Source of the DNA: Clostridiales bacterium
GTDB lineage: Bacteria; Bacillota; Clostridia; Lutisporales; Lutisporaceae
Assembly: GCA_012842725.1 (NCBI GenBank)
Contig: DUSG01000064.1
Location: 1 to 9,897 of the forward strand
Length of the DNA: 9,897 nucleotides
Direction of reading: 5' to 3'
Shown here: one piece after another, positions 1 to 6,376 of the stretch
Position numbering within the stretch: position 1 is the stretch's first letter
Layout: each line of letters opens with the position of its first letter
Position numbers and translations under genes: made by a program
The notes under the pieces: model-generated
Databases searched by the model: none
The model's input: the letters and a program-made list of their open reading frames with translations, nothing else
Told to the model about the DNA's origin: nothing

Positions 1-996
1 GATTTAATAGAAGAGATAGCCAGAATATATGGATATGATAATATTCCATCCAAACTTATGGATACGACTTTTACTCCAGGCGGTAGAGATAATAGACAAA
101 GAATAAGACAAATGACTAGAAATAATTTAGCAGCTCAAGGATTATTCGAAATATACACATATTCTTTTGTAAGTCCAAGCGTATTTAACCAAATCAACCT
201 TAGAGCTGAGAATCCTTTGAGAAAAGCAATAAGGATATTGAACCCGCTGGGAGAAGATCAAAGCATAATGAGAACTACTTTAATTCCTAACATGCTGGAA
301 GTTATTAGCCGAAACTATAATAGAAAAATTGCTGACGGTATGTTCTATGAATTATCTAAAGTGTATTTAGCAGATGAATTGCCCTTGAAGGATTTGGCTA
401 ATGAAAGAGATACGCTTACAATAGGTATATATGGTAATGTGGATTTTTATGATTTGAAGGGAATTACTGAAAATCTGTTGTCAGAATTAAATATCAGTAA
501 CTATAGAGTACTTCCTTCTAACCATGAAAGCTTTCACCCTGGAAGAACAGCAGAATTGCTGATAAATAACAAGAGAATAGGTTATCTAGGAGAAATACAT
601 CCTGAAGTATTAGATAATTATGACATACCGGTAAGAGTCTATATAGCAGAATTTAACTTTGAAGAAATAACAGCCCATGCAAATTTAGATATAAAATATA
701 AACCTCTGCCCAAATATCCTTCAATTGAAAGAGATATTGCTATAGTTGTTAAAGAAGAAATTACTGCAGGTCAAGTAGAAGAAATCATAAAGAATAAAGG
801 CGGAAAACTTGTAGAGGAAGTAGAATTATTCGATATATACAGGGGTTCGCAGATTGAAGAAGGCTATAAAAGCATGGCATATAGAATTGTATATAGGTCA
901 AATGAAAAGACCCTTACAGATGATGATATAGCAAAGGTTCATGACAAAATAATCAATTCCTTGGCTAATCAAGTAGGAGCAATACTGAGGAAATAA
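1..996 (+). CDS. pheT: Phenylalanyl-tRNA synthetase beta subunit, C-terminal part (5' truncated by window)
   Basis: Beta subunit of the cytoplasmic (alpha-beta)2 enzyme that charges tRNA-Phe. The reading frame is open from base 1, so the ATG at 58 is internal. The first codons read DLIEEIARIYGYDNIP, the hallmark end of the PheT B5 domain. About 331 residues are visible of a protein that is normally near 800. After B5 comes the catalytic-like B6/B7 core, with ILNPLGEDQSIMRTTLIPNM and then HPGRTAELLI and IGYLGEIHPEVL. The last 95 or so residues are the FDX-ACB anticodon-binding domain, from YPSIERDIAIVV to TLTDDDIAKVHDKII. The C-terminus is complete and ends in TAA. The tRNA-binding EMAP-like domain, B3/B4 and pheS would lie upstream, outside the window. 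Nothing appears broken. The family assignment is firm. Confidence 0.97.
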   Translation, partial: DLIEEIARIYGYDNIPSKLMDTTFTPGGRDNRQRIRQMTRNNLAAQGLFEIYTYSFVSPSVFNQINLRAENPLRKAIRILNPLGEDQSIMRTTLIPNMLEVISRNYNRKIADGMFYELSKVYLADELPLKDLANERDTLTIGIYGNVDFYDLKGITENLLSELNISNYRVLPSNHESFHPGRTAELLINNKRIGYLGEIHPEVLDNYDIPVRVYIAEFNFEEITAHANLDIKYKPLPKYPSIERDIAIVVKEEITAGQVEEIIKNKGGKLVEEVELFDIYRGSQIEEGYKSMAYRIVYRSNEKTLTDDDIAKVHDKIINSLANQVGAILRK

Positions 997-1005
997 GAAT
1001 AGCTA

Positions 1006-1040
1006 TAAGTGGCATGAATTTTAGATGTTCATGCCACTTA
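1006..1040 (+). terminator. Perfect 13-bp hairpin after pheT, probable transcript end without a clear U-tract
   Basis: The arms 1006-1018 (TAAGTGGCATGAA) and 1028-1039/1040 are exact reverse complements around a 9-nt loop. The hairpin starts 10 bp after the pheT stop. On the + strand the stem is followed by AATCATAATTATGG, which is not a run of T, and the - strand side (TAGCTATTCTTATTTCC) is only mildly T-rich. It is therefore not a textbook intrinsic terminator. The position and the perfect stem make a role in transcript ending or 3' end stabilisation the best guess. Confidence 0.5.
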
Positions 1041-1072
1041 ATCATAATTATGGAACATAATCGGTTTGGAAA

Positions 1073-1097
1073 GCTTAGAGTATTTAATACATTAAGC
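1073..1097. repeat. Imperfect dyad upstream of zapA
   Basis: GCTTA (1073-1077) and GTAT (1080-1083) pair with ATAC (1087-1090) and TAAGC (1093-1097). A 2x2 internal mismatch (GA/AT) and a 3-nt loop separate the arms. It sits about 90 bp before the zapA start, in the only non-coding stretch of any size here. It could be an operator for a dimeric regulator or a weak RNA hairpin, or chance in AT-rich DNA. I could find no good sigma-A promoter beside it: the best candidate, TTGAAG at 1115-1120 with AAGAAT at 1138-1143 (17-bp spacer), is poor in the -10 box. Confidence 0.25.
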
Positions 1098-1175
1098 ATA
1101 TTAATTTGTATCTGTTGAAGGAAATATAGTTTTTTTAAAGAATATATAAACGAACCCTAATGACTGGTATAGAAC

Positions 1176-1180
1176 AGGAG
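1176..1180 (+). promoter_or_regulatory. Ribosome binding site that sets the zapA start
   Basis: AGGAG lies 9 nt before the ATG at 1190. The alternative in-frame ATG at 1160 has no purine-rich site before it, and its extra ten codons would run through this AGGAG. This decides the start in favour of 1190. Confidence 0.8.
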
Positions 1181-1189
1181 TTGTGTTAT

Positions 1190-1747
1190 ATGAACACTAA
1201 AAATAAGGTTGTTGTGAATATTTATGATACTGAATATACAATTGTGGGAGAAAGTTCCGAGGAATATATAACATATATTGCTCAAAAAGTGGATGAAACA
1301 ATGAGAGAAATAGCGAATAAGAACGGCAGGTATAATACTACCATGATCGCTGTTCTTACCGCATTGAATTTGGCTGATTTTTTATATAAGGCTCAAGAAG
1401 AAATCAGTTTATTGTCAGAGGAGAATAAGAAACTTAAGGATGAAGCTGCTGCTCCATTGGAGGAACTTGATAGACTGAAAAAAGAGTTTGAAACAATCAA
1501 GGAAAAATTTAATATTACTCAGGAAGCTCTAACTAAAACACAAATAGAGCTTGGAGTTATCAGTAAAGAAAAAGAAAGCCTTGCAAAGGAGAATAAAGAT
1601 TTAAAAATACAGTTGGATGTATCAAATTCTACTTTAAAGGAAATGCAGAACAAACTTTTTGAAAGTCAAATAGAGCTGTTAAAGACAAAGAAAGAGTTGG
1701 ATGAATTGAAAGCTATGAGGCACAATAAAAACAACAAAAATAAATAA
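1190..1747 (+). CDS. zapA: Cell division protein ZapA with long C-terminal coiled coil
   Basis: ZapA binds FtsZ at midcell and promotes bundling of Z-ring filaments. The globular head covers residues 1-45 with the family pattern VVVNIYDTEYTIVGESSEEY and IAQKVDETMREI. The following helix contains MIAVLTALNLADFLYKAQEE (about 52-71), which in ZapA forms the dimer and tetramer interface. From about residue 70 to 178 the chain is almost entirely charged, heptad-rich helix with many K, E and L residues. This makes 185 residues, about twice the roughly 85-100 of B. subtilis or E. coli ZapA, although extended forms are common in Clostridia. The C-terminal tail is basic and asparagine-rich (RHNKNNKNK). 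The start at 1190 is chosen from its AGGAG site. Placement after pheT matches the B. subtilis arrangement. The head assignment is firm; the role of the long tail is not known. Confidence 0.9.
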   Translation: MNTKNKVVVNIYDTEYTIVGESSEEYITYIAQKVDETMREIANKNGRYNTTMIAVLTALNLADFLYKAQEEISLLSEENKKLKDEAAAPLEELDRLKKEFETIKEKFNITQEALTKTQIELGVISKEKESLAKENKDLKIQLDVSNSTLKEMQNKLFESQIELLKTKKELDELKAMRHNKNNKNK

Positions 1748-1790
1748 AAATGAACATTAAAATCTTAATATATTAGGGTGTGTTTATAGT

Positions 1791-4190
1791 ATGAAAGTAG
1801 AACTGCTCGCTCCAGCCGGGAATTTTGAATCTTTAATTGCAGCAGTAGAAAGTGGTTCAGACGCAGTATATATTGGTGGCAGAAAATACAGCGCAAGAGC
1901 ATTAGCAGAAAATTTCACTGAAGAAGAGATTATTAAAGCGGTTGAATATGCACACATACGAAACGTTAAAATATATTTGACAGTTAATACATTGTTGACT
2001 GATGAAGAGTTAGTGGATGCATTGGAATATGTTCAGTTTTTGTACAATAATGATGTTGATGGTATAATTGTTCAAGATATAGGATTACTTTATTGGATAA
2101 AAAAGTATTTTCCGGATATGCCTGTACATTGCAGTACCCAGATGACAATACATAATAAAGATGGTGTTGAAATACTGGGTAAATTAGGAGCTGACAGGTT
2201 TGTACTTGCCAGGGAGATGAACATTGGAGAAATAAAAAACTTGATTGAAAGCACAAACGCTGAAACAGAAATATTCGTTCATGGCGCTTTATGTGTAAGT
2301 TATTCAGGACAGTGCTTGATGAGTAGTTTTATAGGTGGAAGAAGTGGCAATAGGGGAAGATGCGCTCAGCCATGCAGAAAAGAGTATAAATTAGTTAAAT
2401 TAGAAAATGGAAGTAATTTGAACGTAGAAAAAAAGGGTTATTTATTAAGTCTTAAAGATTTGAATACCATTAAATATATTGACAAGATCATTAAGTGCGG
2501 TGTTAAGTCATTAAAAATAGAAGGAAGGATGAAAAAGCCTGAATACGTAGGAATCGTTGTCAAGCATTATAGAGATGTTCTTGATCAGGCAGAAGTAAAA
2601 GGCAGTGTGGCAATTGATAATGATGTAGAGAGAGAATTGGAAATTGCCTTTAACAGAGAATTTACACATGGTTTCCTGTTCAATGAAAGCAAGCATAAGA
2701 TAGTTAATATTAGTAAACCGAATAATAGAGGTATTTATTTAGGTAAGCTATTATGGCAAAAAGGGAATAAAGCTGCTATTTTAGTTGAAAATGATATTCT
2801 TAATAAAGGGGACGGTATTGAAATTATAAGCGAGAATGGTACCAGCATAGGGGCAACAATTTCAAATATACAAAAACAGTCTGATAATATGGTGATTATA
2901 AACATCAATAGAAAACTAATTCCTGGTTCAATTGTTTACAAGACTTCTGATTCAGAGTTAAGCAAAAAAGCATATGAGCAGTATTTTTATGTAAACAAAA
3001 GAAAAGTAAGTTTAAATGCCAGATTATTTGCCCACACAGGCAATAAATTAAGAATTGAGGTATGGGATGTTGAAGGTCATAGAGTAGAGGCAGAAAATCC
3101 TTATATAATAAAAGAAGCTGAAAAAGTAGCGATAACAAAAGATAGGATTATTAACCAATTAGTAAAGACAGGAGATACCCCATATATATTTGAAAAAATT
3201 GATGTCAATATGGATGATAATATATTTATTCCTGTAAGTGTTCTTAATGAAATCAGAAGAGAAGCTTTAAAGAAAATGGATAAAGTGCTGTCATGCAGAA
3301 ACGGAAGAAGATATTGCAGCTTCAGTAAAGAAGATTTCATATCTGGTTTCAAACCCGAAAAACTTGATGAAAGCAATGAATTTTATTATAGCGCTTCCGT
3401 GTGGGATTACAACAATGTAGAAGCTGCCATAGAAGGTGGTGCAGATTATATATATTATGGAAGTACAAATAGAATAAAGGAAGCTATAGAATTATGTCAT
3501 AGAAATAACAAAGTAATTTACTTTTTTCTTCCAAGCATAATAAAGGATGGAGAAAAAGATAAGTATAAAAAAATAATAGAAGAAAATGATTTAGATGGCA
3601 TTGTTATATCTAATATAAGTCAGTTAAAATTTACTGATATTAAGCCGGGAATGACAGTAGTAGGAAATTTTAGTTTAAATGTTTTTAACAAGCGTAGCTT
3701 GGATTTATACTTAAAACTAGGCGCTAATATTATATGCCCTTCGATAGAGCTCAATATAAAACAACTGAAGTCAATCGCACATAATTATGGACCATCAATG
3801 GAACTTGTAGTGTATGGACAGCTACCATTAATGACTCTAGAGTATTGTCCTGTATCATTAATATCGGAATGTAAGGATTGCAGTTACCAAAGGGTTTACG
3901 GGTTGAAAGACGATAAAGGTTTCATATTTCCAATCATATGCAGACAACATAAAGTACAATTATTAAACAGCCATGTATTATTTGTTGCGGAGGATATGGG
4001 AAAAATCGCTTCTATTGGTGTGAGAAGAATGAGATTGGATTTTTATAGAGAAAATAGCAAGGATGTTAAAGAGATAATCAGCTTATATAGGAATCATAAA
4101 AATCTTGACCGCTGTAGCCACCATGAAATAATAGAAAAAATTAAGAAAACCGGGCACACAAAAGGACATTACTTTAGAGGAGTTGATTAA
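1791..4190 (+). CDS. U32 family protein with DUF3656 domain (RlhA/YdcP-like)
   Basis: Named a U32 'peptidase', but characterised relatives are Fe-S dependent hydroxylases or tRNA/rRNA modification enzymes: RlhA (YdcP) makes 5-hydroxycytidine in 23S rRNA, TrhP acts on tRNA uridine, and UbiU/UbiV act in ubiquinone synthesis. Residues 1-265 are the U32 TIM-barrel: LLAPAGNFESLIAAVESGSD, then HCSTQMTIHN and the signature IFVHGALCVSYSGQC. Cysteines 168, 175, 191, 195 and 236 include the expected cluster ligands, and SLKIEGRMK (240-248) is intact. Residues about 385-500 fit DUF3656, which points to the RlhA branch. Residues about 530-750 look like a second, degenerate U32 barrel with its own cysteines (686, 694, 697, 717). 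The AGGGTG site at 1775-1780 supports this ATG. It follows zapA by 43 bp and precedes the response regulator by 15 bp. The family is sure; the exact substrate is inferred. Confidence 0.9.
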   Translation: MKVELLAPAGNFESLIAAVESGSDAVYIGGRKYSARALAENFTEEEIIKAVEYAHIRNVKIYLTVNTLLTDEELVDALEYVQFLYNNDVDGIIVQDIGLLYWIKKYFPDMPVHCSTQMTIHNKDGVEILGKLGADRFVLAREMNIGEIKNLIESTNAETEIFVHGALCVSYSGQCLMSSFIGGRSGNRGRCAQPCRKEYKLVKLENGSNLNVEKKGYLLSLKDLNTIKYIDKIIKCGVKSLKIEGRMKKPEYVGIVVKHYRDVLDQAEVKGSVAIDNDVERELEIAFNREFTHGFLFNESKHKIVNISKPNNRGIYLGKLLWQKGNKAAILVENDILNKGDGIEIISENGTSIGATISNIQKQSDNMVIININRKLIPGSIVYKTSDSELSKKAYEQYFYVNKRKVSLNARLFAHTGNKLRIEVWDVEGHRVEAENPYIIKEAEKVAITKDRIINQLVKTGDTPYIFEKIDVNMDDNIFIPVSVLNEIRREALKKMDKVLSCRNGRRYCSFSKEDFISGFKPEKLDESNEFYYSASVWDYNNVEAAIEGGADYIYYGSTNRIKEAIELCHRNNKVIYFFLPSIIKDGEKDKYKKIIEENDLDGIVISNISQLKFTDIKPGMTVVGNFSLNVFNKRSLDLYLKLGANIICPSIELNIKQLKSIAHNYGPSMELVVYGQLPLMTLEYCPVSLISECKDCSYQRVYGLKDDKGFIFPIICRQHKVQLLNSHVLFVAEDMGKIASIGVRRMRLDFYRENSKDVKEIISLYRNHKNLDRCSHHEIIEKIKKTGHTKGHYFRGVD

Positions 4191-4205
4191 AGGGGGCTAT
4201 AGAGT

Positions 4206-4892
4206 ATGGATAAAATTATGAAAATGCTGCTGGTAGAAGATGAGCCCAAGATGAGGGAGTTAATAAAAATAGCTTTCAAAAAAGAGAATTTTAAAATCTA
4301 CGAAGCTATTGATGGAAAACAAGCTTTAAATTTTTTAAAAAATGATGACTTTGATATTATAATATTGGATATTATGCTTCCTGAGATAGATGGATGGACG
4401 GTATGCAGAGAGATAAGAAAGTTTTCAGATGTACCGATTATAATGTTAACTGCCAGAGGGGAAGAATTTGACAAGTTATTTGGATTTGAACTAGGAGCTG
4501 ATGATTATATTGTAAAACCATTCAGCCCAAGGGAATTGGTGGCTAGAGTAAAAGCTTTGCTGAGAAGAGCAGAAAGTAAAAATGGTGAAAAAGATAATGT
4601 TATTGATGCAGGTGGTATTAAGATTAATACTATGTCGAGAGAAGTAATAATTAATGAAAAAGTGATATCATTCACCAATAAAGAGTACGAGTTGTTGCTT
4701 TTCTTATGTAGAAATCCAAATATAGTTTTTACCAGAGAACAATTGCTTTTAAAAGTATGGGGATATGACCAGTATGGGGATCCAAGAACAGTTGACACCC
4801 ATATCAAGAGGATAAGGGAAAAGCTGGGAGATAAAAGTAATTATATCATCACGATATGGGGAGTAGGATATAAATTTGAGGTAAAGCAATGA
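4206..4892 (+). CDS. OmpR/PhoB-family response regulator
   Basis: A cytoplasmic DNA-binding response regulator, 228 residues and full length. The receiver domain (about 5-120) has the acidic pair E11/D12 (LLVEDEPKMR), phosphoacceptor D55 in IIILDIMLPEIDGW, T82 in IIMLTARG and K104 in ADDYIVKPFSPRELVARV. The winged-helix domain (about 133-226) has FTNKEYELLLFLCRNPNIVF, TREQLLLKVWGYDQYGD and the recognition helix RTVDTHIKRIREKLG, ending with ITIWGVGYKF. All phosphotransfer residues are present. The start has AGGGGG at 4191-4196, 9 nt upstream; ATGs at codons 5 and 7 are less well placed. It begins 15 bp after the U32 stop and overlaps the kinase gene by 4 bp, so the two form a cognate pair. The regulon cannot be read from the sequence, and no direct-repeat operator was recognised in the window. 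Confidence 0.95.
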   Translation: MDKIMKMLLVEDEPKMRELIKIAFKKENFKIYEAIDGKQALNFLKNDDFDIIILDIMLPEIDGWTVCREIRKFSDVPIIMLTARGEEFDKLFGFELGADDYIVKPFSPRELVARVKALLRRAESKNGEKDNVIDAGGIKINTMSREVIINEKVISFTNKEYELLLFLCRNPNIVFTREQLLLKVWGYDQYGDPRTVDTHIKRIREKLGDKSNYIITIWGVGYKFEVKQ

Positions 4893-6364
4893 GGTACAAT
4901 AGTATCATAGTTAAACTTTGGGGAGCAATAAATTTAACAATTCTTTTGGTACTCTTAATGAGCTTGGTATTTCAAACCCGTTTTCTTTCTTCATTTTATT
5001 TTGAAGAGAAAACTAAAAGCCTGAGGGAAGATGCTCAGGATATTGCAAGGGCTTTGGAGAGAAATGAATATATTTTTAATATTCCCTTCATTGATGCGAT
5101 AAAAAATGTAAATGATGTAATAATCGTAACAGATGATAGCGGAAGGATAATATATATTACAGGGACTACAGAGTATAAGCAGAACTGGTTTTTTGGACTT
5201 AAATATTTGGACAGGATAATGAAGGGAGAATTCATTCATGATGAGAATAAAATGTTAAAAGGGCTTGATTCCCTGATTGTTGGAGTACCTATTTATAGAA
5301 AAAATATTCCGCTATTGGATGAAAAGCAAAAACAGTTATATGACCAGCAAGTTGATGACGACGAATTTCAGCAGGCAATGGGGGCGGTGTATATAATTAC
5401 ACCGTTAGAACCTTTGGAAATTACTATTCGTGCAATAAAAATTCAATTTTTGTATATATTTCTTGGAGCTATTATAGTGGCTTCTATCATAGCATTTTTT
5501 TTATCGCGTAATTTTACTGAACCTCTGATAAGGATTAATAATGCAGCAAAGGAAATTGCAAAAGGAAACTATAATACAAGGATTCATTTAAAAAGCAGCA
5601 GTGAAATAACTGCTTTGGGAGAAACAGTTAACAATCTAGCAAAACAATTGTCCAGAGTTGAACAGATTAGGAGAGAGTTTATATCAAATGTATCCCATGA
5701 ACTTAGAACTCCTCTTAGTTATCTAAAAGGTTATGCGGAAATACTTGTAGATGGATTAGCAGACACAGAGCAAAAAAAGGAAAAATATTTAAATATAATT
5801 TTGGAGGAATCTGAGAGATTAGAAAAGATGGTAGAAGAGATATTGCAACTTTCTCAGATTGAAGCCGGTTCTATACAATTAAAATTGTCTTCCTTTAGTT
5901 TAGATGCTGTTATAAAAAGAACTATAGATAAAATATTGCCGCTGGCTGTAAAGAAAAATATATCAATAAAGTATAACAAAATTGATGATGATTTATTATT
6001 ATGTTTAGCTGATGAAAACAGGATTAAACAAGTATTAATAAACTTACTAGCAAACGCAGTGGAACATTCCTGTTATCACGGCAATATATTGGTCAGCTCA
6101 TATAGATTGAACGATAGGATATATGTATGTGTAAGAGATAATGGAGAAGGGATTTCGGAGGAGGATTTGCCCTTTATCTGGGATAGGTTTTATACTACAG
6201 GTAAATCAAAAAACAAAGATACAGAAGGCATAGGGCTAGGTCTTTCAATTGTAAAAAGTATTATCAATGCTCATGGCTGTGATATAACTGTAAATAGCGT
6301 AGTAGGTGAGGGAACAGAATTTTGTTTTTGGTTACCATCATATAAAGAAAGCTATAGCAACTGA
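4889..6364 (+). CDS. Membrane sensor histidine kinase, partner of the adjacent regulator
   Basis: A 491-residue class I histidine kinase in the plasma membrane. TM1 is about residues 12-30 and TM2 about 186-206, bracketing an extracytoplasmic sensor of about 155 residues. The stretch DVIIVTDDSGRIIYITG suggests a PAS-like or Cache fold. HAMP spans about 206-258 (NFTEPLIRINNAAKEIAKGN). HisKA carries H270 in NVSHELRTPLSYLKGYAEIL. The ATPase domain has the N box (N385, N389), G1 DNGEG (417-421), the F box WDRFYTTGKS and G2 GIGLGLSIV (447-455). Every catalytic motif is intact. The start shares ATGA with the regulator stop and has GAGGT at 4878-4882, so translation is coupled. Layout resembles the ResE/PhoR group, but the signal is unknown and no ligand can be inferred from the sensor domain. 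Confidence 0.94.
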   Translation: MRYNSIIVKLWGAINLTILLVLLMSLVFQTRFLSSFYFEEKTKSLREDAQDIARALERNEYIFNIPFIDAIKNVNDVIIVTDDSGRIIYITGTTEYKQNWFFGLKYLDRIMKGEFIHDENKMLKGLDSLIVGVPIYRKNIPLLDEKQKQLYDQQVDDDEFQQAMGAVYIITPLEPLEITIRAIKIQFLYIFLGAIIVASIIAFFLSRNFTEPLIRINNAAKEIAKGNYNTRIHLKSSSEITALGETVNNLAKQLSRVEQIRREFISNVSHELRTPLSYLKGYAEILVDGLADTEQKKEKYLNIILEESERLEKMVEEILQLSQIEAGSIQLKLSSFSLDAVIKRTIDKILPLAVKKNISIKYNKIDDDLLLCLADENRIKQVLINLLANAVEHSCYHGNILVSSYRLNDRIYVCVRDNGEGISEEDLPFIWDRFYTTGKSKNKDTEGIGLGLSIVKSIINAHGCDITVNSVVGEGTEFCFWLPSYKESYSN

Positions 6365-6376
6365 AGGGATGATAAC

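Noticed and set aside
1098..1160. Promoter for the zapA run
   Set aside because: Several AT-rich hexamers are present, but no -35/-10 pair has both good matches and 16-18 bp spacing. A promoter probably exists here, but I cannot place it.
1160..1189. In-frame ATG ten codons upstream of the chosen zapA start
   Set aside because: It has no ribosome binding site, and the extra codons contain the AGGAG that serves the ATG at 1190. The family N-terminus also begins at the later methionine.
1750..1776. Eight-codon mini reading frame (MNIKILIY) between zapA and the U32 gene
   Set aside because: It has no Shine-Dalgarno site and is too short to judge; chance in AT-rich DNA is the simplest reading.
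4505..4807. Open frame of about 100 codons on the - strand opposite the response regulator
   Set aside because: It lies wholly antisense to an intact conserved gene, lacks a ribosome binding site, and its protein resembles no family. Similar antisense frames at 1984-2256, 2511-2696, 2905-3138, 3101-3376, 4991-5239, 6264-6476 and 8062-8250 were dropped for the same reason.
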